Part shown: positions 50,401 through 61,200 of the stretch, one piece after another
How positions within the stretch are numbered: the stretch's first letter is position 1
Layout: each line of letters begins with the position of its first letter
Source: Bilabrum cf. latius
Lineage: Eukaryota > Bigyra: Bicosoecida > Bigyra > Bicosoecida
Assembly: GCA_965178125.1 (NCBI GenBank)
Contig: OZ237740.1
Span: forward strand, 806,001-870,000
Direction of reading: 5' to 3'
Length of the DNA stretch: 64,000 nt
The notes under the pieces: generated by a model
The model's input: the letters and a program-made list of their open reading frames with translations, nothing else
The model's database searches: none
What the model was told of the DNA's origin: nothing
Made by a program: the position numbers and the translations under genes

Positions 50401-51236
50401 CGACTTCGATCGTCGGATGCTCGACCATCTTCTGCGTGCCTTTCACTTTCAGGGGAGCCGATCCGGCGCGGCAAGACTAGTTGTGTGAGGTCGCTGGCGC
50501 TATCTGAGCGTTGATCATCGTGCCGCCCGCGGCTCCCGCGTGCTGCAAGTCGTTGAACCTGCGCAGCTGGTGCCAGGCTCCGACTAGATCGATCCAGTTT
50601 GGATCGCTATCCTGTTGCAAACTATCGAGCACTCTCAATCGCAGCTTGCAAAGCTATGGAGTTGCCAGTTCTACTTCTGAATGAGCCGTTCGTATAGAAA
50701 GACTTGCTCTCTTGGTTTGTTGCTTGCGATCGAACGCTGCCAGACTGATCGAGCCGAGCCCGACTTTCAACCGAGGAAGATTTCTAGGCAGATCCCGTGT
50801 CTGCGCGTGGTTCGTCGTTCTAATTGGGCTCGTGCGACGCTGCACCACCACTTTCGGCCTGGTCCGCAATAGCGTCTGCGGTACCGATATCACGGCCCAA
50901 TCCATCCTGCTGGTGAATGTTTGATGCAGGACGACTATCTGAAGCCTCTTGAGGACTTGTGTGCTGCTTAGAGGTCGTAGTCTTCGGAGTTGAAGGAATC
51001 AGGCTGGGCCTTTGCACCTTCTTCTCTAGAAACCGCTCAGTCCTGTCAAGGAAAGAAGATATTGACGAGCGTTTCTCAAGACTCATTGTGTTGATTATTG
51101 TGGAAGCATTAACTATCTTTCTTGCTAGCTATGCAGTGCAGAGCAAGGCAGGTTCCGCTACCACGTTTGCGCCGCCGGCGTCGACTGAACGAACATGGTC
51201 GCATTGCTCGGCAACAACCGTTTCATGGTCCCACAT
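41418..51236 (-). CDS. Polytopic membrane PAS/degenerate histidine kinase protein with C-terminal SH3 domain
   Basis: One uninterrupted minus-strand frame, 3,272 aa from the ATG at 51236 (alternative ATG 51086, 50 residues shorter), stop TAA 41418-41420. About 25 TAG codons read as Gln. Order: Ser/Arg/Gly-rich disordered region (1-770); six or seven hydrophobic helices between about 773 and 1226 (e.g. VVLAVAVLSAVVLVSDALLL, LVWLGLLLLSLVPLMAGTV); a PAS start at about 1512-1571 (CVYDGRFAMRSVAGATQPL) whose last strands may resume near 1750 (FCWVEFCGTVVYMDD) after an insertion; a HisKA-like helix at about 1871-1901 in which CEQLVNPLHGV aligns with the usual SHELRNPLHGI, so the phospho-acceptor His is replaced by Glu; a HATPase-like fold at about 2031-2169 lacking a DxGxGI box. 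A kilobase-scale low-complexity tail ends in SH3 (3211-3272: IADWLPNDPRGELRL, GWWEGVVRG, WFPSSFV). I infer a kinase-dead membrane sensor or scaffold. Confidence 0.85.
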
Positions 51237-51605
51237 GCACTTTAGCACACAATGATGTCACTATGATATCACGGAGCCGCAGCACGCGCCCGTGTCATGC
51301 CTCTGGAACTTGAACAGTCAATGTGACTGTCCAAGGGACCTCCCTCCCTCCCTCCCTCCCTACCCCAACAATGGACCCGATTCACGACAAGGCGCTGATA
51401 TTATGGTCCACTCAAACCTCAAGGCAAGCATTTCTACCTGCATCTAGGAAAGAAATACAGGATGCTTGAAACTTAATGAAGGCACTGCTTGGCGGCAACG
51501 CACCAGGCGCCTAATAAAGGTGATGGGCTCAGCTTGCAGTTAAAAATGTATAGAAGTCAGCACGGTGCTAAGGCACTCTGACAGCTCCAGTAAATACACG
51601 TATCC
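51237..51605. other. Intergenic region with CCCT run and first copy of an 88-bp repeat
   Basis: No gene recognised. It contains a (CCCT)n tract at 51341-51361 and most of the first copy of the 88-bp direct repeat described separately. Upstream promoter elements of the membrane PAS protein should lie in its left part. Confidence 0.5.
51341..51361. repeat. (CCCT)n simple repeat
   Basis: Five perfect tetranucleotide units of CCCT/TCCC in non-coding DNA upstream of the membrane PAS gene. No further significance seen. Confidence 0.85.
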
Positions 51606-51613
51606 TCATCGCC
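51526..51613. repeat. 88-bp direct repeat, copy 1
   Basis: This copy is identical over 88 bases to 51855-51942, starting GGCTCAGCTTGCAG and ending CCTCATCGCC. It overlaps the TGA (51606-51608, minus strand) of the cryptic exon at 51606-51757, so read on the minus strand the repeat begins at that stop and continues as its presumed 3' UTR. The flanks of the two copies differ. Confidence 0.95.
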
Positions 51614-51757
51614 CAGACTTGAGGAAATCTTGACCAAGCTCACCAGGCGTGTGGGTGGACTATCTGAGCTGCTGCAACACTTGGTCCATAGCATCGTAGA
51701 GCTCGACGATAGGCACACTCTGATGTGAGAATGCAACCATTGCAAAAGACGACTTGC
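51606..51757 (-). CDS. Cryptic terminal exon of an unidentified small gene
   Basis: On the minus strand an acceptor (ATCGCAG) at 51758 opens a frame that reads KSSFAMVAFSHQSVPIVELY, then DAMDQVLQQLR, a TAG read as Gln, and STHTPGELGQDFLKSGR before TGA 51606-51608. The composition looks protein-like and amphipathic-helical. Possible upstream exons are a 45-nt piece ending at the GTACGC donor near 51811, and a 71-nt piece near 52005-52080 with an AAAG|GTGAGA donor. The three can be spliced in one frame with a TAG as Gln, but I found no convincing start and recognise no family. It could also be chance sequence. Confidence 0.35.
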
Positions 51758-52235
51758 CTGCGATTGATGGTGTGGACCGACGGAATCAGGAGAGGTCGCG
51801 ATGGTGATGTGCGTACCGACTGCGCTCTGCGCCGAGCTGTCGACACTCAGGATCGGCTCAGCTTGCAGTTAAAAATGTATAGAAGTCAGCACGGTGCTAA
51901 GGCACTCTGACAGCTCCAGTAAATACACGTATCCTCATCGCCAATGGAGTGGAGGGAAAGTGGGGCGTGCGGTCCGCAGCACCCCATCGCAACGTTCGCG
52001 GCTGATCTCACCTTTTGATGATGTCTCCTTCGTAGTACCAAGACTCCTGCACTACCCTCTGGACCCTCGTACTGAATCTTCACTGCGCACTACTGCATTT
52101 TATCGCTGCAGCAGAACTAGAGGTGTCCAGACGCTACCGACCGGGGCCGACGACTTCAAGCGCCGGATTGACTGCATATCAGGTTCGCATATACATTCGC
52201 CGAGCTGGCTGCAGCTGCTGGTTGACCTTGACCAA
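51758..52235. other. Mostly unresolved region between cryptic exon and IMP3
   Basis: It contains the second copy of the 88-bp repeat and the candidate short exons mentioned for the cryptic minus-strand gene. No long frame in either strand and no RNA gene recognised. Confidence 0.4.
51855..51942. repeat. 88-bp direct repeat, copy 2
   Basis: Identical to 51526-51613 and offset by 329 bp in the same orientation. In the minus-strand gene model it would fall in an intron and include a TTTTTAACTGCAAG acceptor-like end. Confidence 0.95.
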
Positions 52236-52881
52236 TCATTCGCCGAGCAGGTCGAAATCGTCGAGCTTGTCGTTGTACTTTTGCACGGTCCTCTTGATCT
52301 TCGACGTGTCCACCCATGTCACGTAATCCTCAAGAAGCCGAGTAACCATGTACGCAGGATCGGTCACCACCTCTGGCCCGACGCGCACGTGACCACCCTC
52401 AATAAGCGTGACAGCAGCTTTCATGTTCTCAGCCATCTTGAGCCGAACCAATACGGTGGACAGCCGTCGCCGGCAGAAGGCCGATACGCTTACTTTGTCA
52501 GCTTTCGACAGACTCTTCGTCTAATCAACTAGACCCATTGTGTACAATTTGTCCAGAAGTGCGTCAGTGGTTTGGATCCTGAACTTGCTGTCTGCATTCA
52601 GTTTTCGCAGTTTTCGCGATATTCTGGTCACAAGTCCAACCAACTTGTTGTACCTGCGTAAATGGCAAGATTATGGTTGTCGGATTAAGATGAGCACGAT
52701 TGTATTTTATTATTTACACCCCAGGCGCCATAATTCCTCACTTTACATAATCTTCCCTGTCTTGGATGAGATACCGCCTTAGTACCTGTACCTCCCGCAG
52801 ATTCTTGTCACTTTTCCATTGGAAGAAATCAACCTTCTTTAACAAGCGCTTCTCATGGTGTTTTAGCTTTCGGCTTGCCAT
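52236..52881 (-). CDS. IMP3: U3 small nucleolar ribonucleoprotein IMP3
   Basis: Two minus-strand exons, 52881-52742 and 52653-52236, 185 aa, stop TGA; IMP3 is about 180-185 aa elsewhere. The 88-bp intron (52654-52741) uses GTGAGG and ACGCAG and joins REDYVK to YNKLVG. IMP3 is an S4-type RNA-binding protein of the SSU processome that promotes pairing of U3 snoRNA with pre-18S rRNA in the nucleolus. Recognisable blocks are [15 protein letters not shown] at the N-terminus, [28 protein letters not shown], then the S4 segment [19 protein letters not shown] and [14 protein letters not shown] near the C-terminus. A TAG in GLVD-Q-TKSLS is read as Gln; under the standard code the protein would lose its entire RNA-binding half. 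An in-frame Met 22 codons upstream (52947) exists, but homology starts at 52881. Confidence 0.95.
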
Positions 52882-53218
52882 TGCAAGCCTGTTTGTGTGG
52901 CTCTTGCAGCTGTACTCCGCGATGGCAGCACAACTCGAAATCCGCACGTTACTTCGTGCTCGACGCCTTGTGGCCGGATGCTCGGGCGGCTACTAGGTTG
53001 CAGAGCAAATGAGAAGCGCTTCTATCAAACAAATTTAGTTTGTGTTACGGGTAGACCGTGGCTGTGCAGGTCCATGTTCATCAAAGCACGTATGTACAAT
53101 GTCCCACCCACTACCTCGCGAACGGCACAGGGTGGCCTTGCAGGCCACCAACAAGCTAGCGTGGCTGGATGCCCGTGGATCATCCAGTTCACAGCAATTC
53201 ATCCGATTCCGCGGGTAC
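52882..53218. other. Intergenic region, nothing recognised
   Basis: This stretch lies between the IMP3 start and the ferredoxin stop, both on the minus strand. No coding signal, repeat or RNA gene is visible. It should hold the IMP3 promoter. Confidence 0.5.
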
Positions 53219-53794
53219 TCATTTCTTGGCGTTCTTGTCCACGTAAAAATTCCTGGTTGCCATCGGCAACTGCACCCGGATGCCATCCAGCGCCGTGGTC
53301 AAGAACACTTGGCAGCCTAATCGTGACGTTTCAGTAAGTCCAGGCGCCATATCAAGCATGTCATCCTCTTCCTCGCACGCTTCTGGCAGGCTATCGAACA
53401 CATCCTCATCCAGTATGACGTGGCACGTGCTGCACGCAATCGACCCTTCGCACGCACCTTCCATCTCAATTCCGTGTCTATGAGCAACCGATAGCAGATC
53501 TTGACCCTCTCTTGCTACAACATCGTGCTCTTTCCCGTCAGAGTATACAAAGGTTACCTTCACCGGAGGCTTGCTCGTATCCTCTGCAAAACAAGCCAAA
53601 GAGAGCGGTACCGGCGACCATCAAGAAATCACTGGCTGCATTGCGCTCATTAAAATTAGGATAAGCTTACCAGGACCATGACCGTGCCATCGCACTTGCT
53701 GCATGTGCAACGACAGCGCCGATTGCAAAGAGCTTCGCCATCTCAAAATATCTGTGGCTGCCGCCATCCGCCTACATCGCATGGCTGCCCGCAT
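53219..53794 (-). CDS. Mitochondrial [2Fe-2S] ferredoxin, adrenodoxin type (Fe-S cluster assembly)
   Basis: Two minus-strand exons, 53794-53671 and 53583-53219, 162 aa, stop TGA. The 87-bp intron (GTAAGC...TTTGCAG) joins HGHGP to EDTSKPPVKVTF through a split Glu codon. Exon 1 encodes an Arg-rich, acid-poor presequence (MRAAMRCRRMAAATDILRW), consistent with mitochondrial import. The mature part has the adrenodoxin cluster ligands Cys86, Cys92, Cys95 and Cys132 (C-x5-C-x2-C ... C) in GACEGSIACSTCHV and RLGCQV, and the C-terminal LPMATRNFYVD typical of the Yah1/FDX class. It supplies electrons from ferredoxin reductase to mitochondrial Fe-S cluster assembly; FDX1-like steroid roles are unlikely in a protist. 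No TAG codons. It is divergent from the GNAT-like gene. Confidence 0.95.
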
Positions 53795-54252
53795 TATAGT
53801 TCAATATGACCAAACAAAGCACCTCAAATTGGTATCAGCTATGGCAAGCCCAAGCTTGGACAAAAAAACGCCTGAATTTACAGTAGCGAAGATGAAGACA
53901 AGGATGCCGTCCGCTGGATTCATGAAGTTGACAGCTAGAACCGAAAAGACGAGCTCTAGCGAAGCTGGCAAAAGGGCAATGGTAAAGTCGAACAGAGCTC
54001 TTCGATAGTTGGCGCATGCTGCCACCAAGCTTGGACCAAGGCGGATCATGCGCTTAAGTCCCGAGTTTGCGCCGCAGACTACCCAATGTGTAGCCGATAC
54101 GTTTGGACGAGCAGATTCAGAGGACCCATTTGCATGGTGAGACAGTAAAAAATGTTCTGCTGAGCTGAAGGGGGCTCTTGTCTTCGTGATGCAGGCGATT
54201 CACGGCAGGATGCACCATTGATGCTTGCGAGAATACTTCCGAACGCAGGTGC
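53795..54252. other. Divergent intergenic region with a doubtful hydrophobic frame
   Basis: This 458-bp stretch separates the ferredoxin start from the start of the GNAT-like gene. On the minus strand a frame open from about 54180 to TGA 53801 encodes a hydrophobic sequence from Met 54049 (RALFDFTIALLPASLEL), but it ends only six bases before the ferredoxin ATG, where a promoter is expected, and shows no known motif. I treat it as non-coding. Confidence 0.4.
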
Positions 54253-55068
54253 ATGAACCTGAGAAAGCATCACTGGCATTCAATGGCGGGCATGTTTATA
54301 GACCGCGCGGCACTGGAGGCAGACCCATTATCCGTGATTTGCTACAACGAGTGAGACGCGTTGTTGGCGTCCGTTTGCTGGTGCGACGGCGACTTGTCTT
54401 GTGGCCCTCCTTCACGAGCGAGCCCTGGCGAATTTTGTCCGCCGGGCAAGATACTGGAGCTGGTACACATGGTCTCATTGCTTGTTTTGCGTTCGTTGCT
54501 TGGCGTGCACCCTCCTGCCCAGAGGCTGGCCTATTCTCGCCTCGTGTGCCACATGTTGACCGCCGCCAGCTTTGGTTGTCCCCTCCGGCGCAGCGAAACG
54601 GATACTGTGGAAGGAGTCATGATTAACGAGGACCTGAGGACGAACCCGCCGATCTAGTACAAGACGCTCCCATCCGACTGGAGCCCGGTGCGAGCCATCT
54701 TCAACCGTGCTAGGATGCGGTTCCTTGCGAATCACAACGGCTACATCGAGCCAGGCATGGTGATGCACACCCTGTATTTCACCTGCGTGCGACCGGAAGC
54801 CAGGTAGCAGGGAGTGATGAAGGCCATGTGGGAGGAGACCGTGCGGGCAGCGGAGGAGCAGAATTTCCAGCGCATCGCGGCCACTGCTTCCTCTGGGCAG
54901 GTGAGGGGCGTGCTCGAGGACAACCTGGGTTTCTGGCCCGTGTCGGAGGTCTCATTCGACGAGTTTAAGTTCCAAGGGCAGCATATATTTAAGGAGATCA
55001 CCGAGCGGGATCCAGAGCATGCTCGCCTGGTGATGCTCGAGCGCAAGGTGAACAGCAACATGTACTGA
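54253..55068 (+). CDS. GNAT-like (acyl-CoA N-acyltransferase fold) protein, hypothetical
   Basis: Two exons, 54253-54350 and 54525-55068, 213 aa, stop TGA. The 174-bp intron (GTGAGA...CCCAGAG) is the longest I found here and is placed by frame: it joins VICYNE to LAYSRLVCHMLTAASFGC. Two TAG codons (54655 and one near 54805) are read as Gln. The C-terminal third (FQRIAATASSGQVRGVLEDN then LGFWPVSEV and FDEFKFQGQHIF) has the order of a GNAT acetyl-CoA-binding helix followed by the last strands, where GF-x-PV-x-EV-x-(F/Y)-x-(E/D)-(F/Y) is common. The catalytic motif A (Q/RxxGxG/A) is not obvious, so activity is uncertain. The substrate is unknown. Exon 1 is less certain than exon 2. Confidence 0.6.
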
Positions 55069-55295
55069 GGACGGTCAAGCAGCATCAGGTGCATCTTGCA
55101 AGAACGGGGCGCCTCGCTGCCCCGCTTGGAAAGCATCGTTCGAGCAGTTTGAACGTGTTGCGAAATCAGAATCTATGCGCCGGATGTGCATGTCCTCGCT
55201 TGTTTGCCACCACTGGCCGACCAGCCGATCCAGTTGCGTGCAAATAGAAAGTTCGAATCGCGAAGCTTGGACCGCACCATTGCTTCGCACACAGG
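55069..55295. other. Intergenic region, nothing recognised
   Basis: Short gap between the GNAT-like stop and the start of the IBtk-like gene, same strand. No signal seen beyond what a promoter and 3' end would need. Confidence 0.5.
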
Positions 55296-58200
55296 ATGTC
55301 CAACACCGTATTTGGCGCAGCTGCCGACAACGATGTTGCGAGGCTGCAGGAGCTCTTGGGGTCTGACTCTTTTCGCGATTGTCCTGATCGGTCTGGGTGC
55401 ACGCCTTTGCATATCTCCGGTAAGCGCCGTGCTGCAACTGCCTGTTGTTTCGGCCAATTGGCGACGGGTACGCGACCACACCCGCACCCTGCAGCCAAGA
55501 TGAATTCCTTGAATATGCTGTACGCGCGCATTCACTCTGGTATTCATAGTTTAGCATGTGGACTCTGATACCGCAGCAACCTACGGTGCGCGAGAGGCGG
55601 CGGAAGCACTCGTAGCCATGGGCGCCTGCGTGAACGCTGCTGACTTGGAAAACTTGTGGACTCCAATGCATCGCGCTGTTTACTTTGGCTGCTATGGTGT
55701 GGCCGCGATGTTGGCATTCAAAGGGGCGAAGACGTCACTGCCGGACAAGGATGGTGTATCGCCGGAGGCATTGCTGACCAGGCGTTGCACACATTATTTG
55801 GACGCCGTTCGAGTGAGAGGTATACGGCGTATGCTCGCCCGGGTGTCACCGTACGGCTTGGAGGGTGCCGAGCTGCGAGAATCGCGATGGCTGCCTGCTG
55901 CACTTGCTGGCGTAGATTTCTGCGATCACCCTGCGTTGCGAGCCCTCAAAATGAGAATACGCCGCCCAGGCTATGACTGTTCTGCTCCAGCCGTACCGGG
56001 TGGAGACCTCGTAGACAGCCAGACTTTGACACGTAATCGGTTGCGGCGCGGCTCGGCGGCCTCTAGCCGCAGCCGATTCTCCTCCGCAGCTCTCTCTGGG
56101 ACGGGGCGTGCGCTTGGGCATGAGATCGGGCACCGAAGAGGAGCTGGTAGTCGTTCTGGTAGTGGAGGCGGCAGCCGGAAGGGGTCCGGTGCCGGCCGGC
56201 GCGAGTCGTTCGGGGAGGTCCTCTTAGGGGGTCAGGGCCGGTCTGGATCAGCGAGCGGGGTGTCTTCCGCTGGCGGGCGCGGGAGCTTCGACGCGCTACG
56301 AGCCGGGAGTGGTGCCGCAGAACCGTCTTGGCTGCTCGATGAGGACGGAGAGGGCGGGGGTCTGGCGGAGAAAGCCAAGAGGGCAGATGCGATCGGCAGG
56401 TCTTCCGATGAAACAGCGGGGTACAGCACCATGCTGCTGGCGTGGGGCAGGCACAATCTGCTTTCGATGTCCAGGGGAAACTCGCAATTCAAGCCTACCC
56501 TGCTTTCAGGGAGCAGCTTTGCGCTGCATGGCAGGCGGGTCGACTGCGTGTCTGCGGGCAGAGCGCACACTCTCGCTCTGTGCAGCGATGGCGCGGTGTT
56601 CGCCTGGGGCACAGGCAGCAGGGGCAGGCTAGGAACAGGGAACAAGAGGGACGCTCCAGCGCCGGTGGAGCTGAGGGACTTGCGACAGGCCAACGTGTTT
56701 GCCGTGTCGGCAGGCGGGGAGCACAGCCTGGCCCTATCCGGCAACGGAAGCGTGCTGGCATGGGGAGCCGACCAGTACGGGCAGCTGGGCCGGGGGGCTG
56801 GGGCGAGCCGGTCGGATCAGCTGGTGCCAAGACGGTTGTAGGGGACCATGCGAAAGGTCAAGTTTGCCTCGGTGTCCGCCGGAGAGCGCCACAGCCTGTT
56901 CGTGGCCGTGGACGGGAGGGCCTGGGCCGCCGGCGACAACGGGTCCAACCAGTGCGGGCCTTCCGACTTTGACACGGCAGCATCCTTGTAGAAGGGAGAC
57001 AGGTCAGCCAGCAGCAGGAAGAAGAGCAGGTCAGGGTCTGCGTCAGAAGCAACGAGTTGCTGCTTGGCACCGCGTAGGATCGACGAGACCATCCGGCTGC
57101 ATTCCACCGGCGGCCACAGGAGGCGTAACGAAGCGTTTGGTGCCTCTGTGGATCGTCCGGGTGAAGGCGCGGTGCAGGTGAGGCAGGCAGCTGCTGGTAA
57201 TGACCACACCGTGGTGCTCACGCACAAGGCAGAGGTGTGGGAGCTTGGATTTGGGCGGCCGCCACGCCGAGTGGTGCTCGACAAGCAGGCGGCCCGAGAC
57301 CATGACATCCGTAGGGCGTTTGAGTGGTTCCAACCCAGGCCAACGACCACTACGGAGCTGCTGGCCGATTCAGATCGCCGATCGGGGTTCAAGCGGACGC
57401 TGCGCCTCGGGGATACAATTGTGAGGAGGCAAGCCTCCGGGGCTGGCTCTGCCAGGCGGCAAACCAAGGGCAAGTCCAAGCACAGCAAGGGCAAGAAGGG
57501 GAGAGGCAGTGGCAGGGTGCCCGCCTCACCCGGTGCAGGCGCTTAGGGCAGTCCCCACCGGCGGGCCCAGGCGTCACCGCACATGACTGGCTCCCAAGCA
57601 GTATCACCTATCCCGCCCATGGCATTGCCAGCGGCTCGAGGCCAGTCAGTACCGAGCATGCAGAGCGGTCCTGTGAGCTCAGGTAGCGCCGCTGCTGCCG
57701 GCGCAGGGCCTGCATCCACGCTCGAGAGGTTTCTGAGCGGGTCAAGCGACGGGTGGCAGCGCAGCACGGGCGAGACAGCCATGGCACTGGCGGTGTGCGC
57801 CGGTAGGAAGCACTCTGCTGCGATCGACAGCGATGGCAGGGTCTGGACATGGGGAGCCCCTGGACCATGGCTTGGGCACGGCAGCGGCAAATCCAAGAAG
57901 AGGAGCGGTAAAAAGAAAGGAAGAGGCAGGGACCGGCCCCAGGATGGCGACTTAGGCGCTGTGGTTAAGTCCCTGTGGGCGCCCAGCGGCGTCGGTCAAG
58001 ACATGGCTGCATGTGCCGAGGACGCTGCAGCGGTCGCAGGGAGTACCAATGGGCCCATCTTGGCAAGGCGGATCTACCACCCTGCTATGGACAGCCGCAA
58101 TGTCGTGAGCGTCGCCGCGGGAGACACGCACACCGTGGCGGCTACAAGAGATGGCGTTGTCTTCGTGTGGGGCACGGGAGAGTCGGGCAGCCTCGGGCTG

Positions 58201-61200
58201 GGCACCGATATGCAGTTGGTTGGGCGGCCCACGAGGGTTCCCGGCGTTGTTCGCGTAGCTAGTGTTGCAGCTGGCCCGTCACACTCCATTGCGCTGACGG
58301 CGCTGTCAACCCCGTCCATCGTGCGACCGAAAGCCCCTACCTTACAGGAAATGGAGGCTGAGCGCGATGAGGTTCGTCGCGCGGTCAGGCATGTTCGCTT
58401 CGAGGAGCTCGCTGACACGTTTGGGATTGTTGCGGCAGAGGCGTGGCTGCAATAGGATCAGACAGCCGAAGAGGTGGCCGATCTAACTGGCCGTGGCGAT
58501 GCTTCCGAAACGAGCGCTGCTGCAGCTGGCGCACATGCCGATATCTAGCTGCCTGCTGGTGGTGCTCTAGAGCACGCTCTCCTGCAGGGGCTCGCCGGTG
58601 CAGTGGCAGGGCCTGCTGGGGTGGAATCGAAAGAGGATCGCTCGATGTTTAGAACTTCAGACTCCAGCGACGGCAGCTCAACAGACGAAGACCCCGACGT
58701 TTCAGCTGGACTAGACACCAGTATCGTGTCTCAGAGCGACGCCATCGAGACCAGTGATGCTGGTGCACCACAAGCGGCTCATAAGGCAGCGAGAACATGG
58801 TCAGCGCAAGTAGTTGGAGGCACGGCCATTCTGCGAGGCCCTGGCACGATATAGGCGGTTGCGTCCCTATCCTCCCTGGCTCAAGCTGCCGCTAGCAGGT
58901 GCGTAGGGCTGGAAGGCGCGGCGCCAGTCATGGCAATCGCCGAGCAGCTCGGCGCCTCACAGCTGGCCGCAGCATGTGGGGAGTACATTGCGCAAAATGC
59001 CGACTTTGTGCTGCTGTCATCCACCAGCTTAGCGCAGAAGGCGCGCGCGGCTCTAGCAGAAGACGGGAGCAGCTTGCTTGGCGGACGATGGACGTCTGAG
59101 GAGGAGCGAGAGTCCTTCAAGACACAGCGACGGTTGAAGCACGCTGAGATCCGAAGGAGATACAAGGCCATGGTATTGCAGGAGCAGGCGCTAGCATCCA
59201 CACCAGAAGGTCAGGCAGCCATGCTTGCAAAGCTGCACCCAGACTGGGAAGGCGGCGAGGACGGGCAGTGGGCCTGGGGCCGAAGCGGAGGTGGTGGTGT
59301 CCGGCCGGATGGTATCAGTGCCACGATAGGAACCGCCGCACCTTTCGGTCCCGGAGAGGATGAAGACGATCTTGGAGTCTCGAGTGGCGATGAGGCAGCT
59401 GGGTCGGGTTCAGCGAGCGCCGGCTAGGCCCCCCGCTTCGACCCGCTAGCCAGACCCCCCGATCCCCTGAAGGCCACGCAGCAGGACGAAATGGCTGCAA
59501 GAGTGCCCACCAGGACGGTGGATGGCACTCGGCCAGTGATGCTTCCTGCCCTAGGGCGAGTGTCCCAGTTCTTGGTTGGGCTGGAGGCCTCTGCACCGCC
59601 TGCTGTGCGGGCCGTGGTGGCTCGTGCTCTGCACCTGGACCGGTCTGCCACAGAGGAGCTCAGCCTGTACCAGCAAGATCACGCAGAGGCCCTAGCGAGG
59701 TCTCTGGAGGAGGCCAATGGAGGTGCTGCTGCTGGCACCAGCACGCGGTCGCAAGTGCTGGGGCAGCCAAGCGCAAGGTCGCAGGTGCTTTCATCGCTGC
59801 CGTCTGACGTCGCGTTCGACCTGATGCGGCTCGTTCGAAGGACCAAGGTCCTTCGTAGGCGGCTGTTGCGGTGGACGGAGAGTGCAGTTGTGGAGGCTGA
59901 ATCGCACGCGCTCCGCCAAAGTGGCCGAGCTGGGGCGGCCGACCTGCTGCAAGCACGAGCAGATTCCGCTGGGCTTGGTCGGAAGAGGACGGCCCGCAGC
60001 AGCAGCAAGGGCACTGGTACTGCCCAGGGGAGGAGCCTGGATGCAAAGCGCCGGTGGATGGTGCATTCAGAGCTGTGGATGCTGGCTCCAGTCATCCGCA
60101 GAGTGGACGCTGTGCTTCGAGCCCTGCTTCGCGAGGCTGGGGTGCAGACCAGCGATCTGGGTGGAGACCCAGCGGACGAGGACGACGCGGCGGATGCTGC
60201 GGGGCCTGTATTTGGGTCGAGAAGGGGGGGGCGGGGGTTGGCCGCGAGAGGTGCGCGCATCATGTTTGCCGAAGATGCGATGGAGCGCGCAGTACAGGCT
60301 GCGAACGACACGGCGGGGCACAGCGCTGGTCTGATTGCAAGAGCAATCTGGCACTCGGCTCGCGCCGTGGACGGGTTCGAGCGTCTGGGCACTCGAGGCC
60401 TTGGCGAGTGGGCGTTTGCAAGGCCTGACAAGAACGAGGACGAAAGCGGTGCTCAGTCGCGGGGTGCAGCTCGTCTGGTGGACCAGGACCTGGAGTCTGC
60501 CATTGGCATGAAGCAGCCCAGGCGGGTGGTTGGCTATGCCGCAGTGCGAGGAATGAGGGCGCTGAGATCGAAGGCTGCGCTGCGGCCAGAAGAGCTTCGC
60601 ACCGTTGCGAGCCCAGCGGCTGCATCGAGGGCGCAAGATGAATCCAGCCGAGCCGCAGCTTCGGATGCTTCTTGCGGCATTGCCACCCAGCCTGTTGTCA
60701 TACCTGCGACTGGCAGCGCAGCGGGCGGTAAGGCAGCCGGCAGTGCGGATCCTTCCAAGGTGTAGTTGGACAGGAGCAAGGCCCCCGCAGGGGTGCACCA
60801 TGGATCTCGATCTCAAGCTGCCGGGGCAGATTTGGAGCCCACACCGATCGCACCATCGCAGGCTGCGGCTTCCGCTGGCACGCCGAAGGCAGCAGCAGGC
60901 TCCGAGCCCAGCTCGAAGGCAGGAGCAGGCTCCGAGCCCAGCTCGAGGACCTCCAAGAAACGCAACAAGAGAAAGCGCGGCAAGAAGAGGAAAGTGTCCC
61001 ACGATGGCGGTGCCGGCGCCCTTGGCCAGCTCATGGATCCACTGCTGGGCAAAGGGAGCCTAGTCCACGCTCCTGCTCCTTCTCCTTCCCCTTCTCCTGC
61101 ACCATCGCCCCAAGGAAAACAGCGAGCGTCCATGGGAACAGCCGGCATCGATGCAATTCCCCGCAGCCCATTGCTGGCTGGCCATCCCCGGGGTGCGGCT

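Noticed and set aside
53801-54049. Small hydrophobic minus-strand protein
   Set aside because: It ends six bases before the ferredoxin ATG, in the expected promoter, and has no recognisable motif or good start context; kept only as a note.
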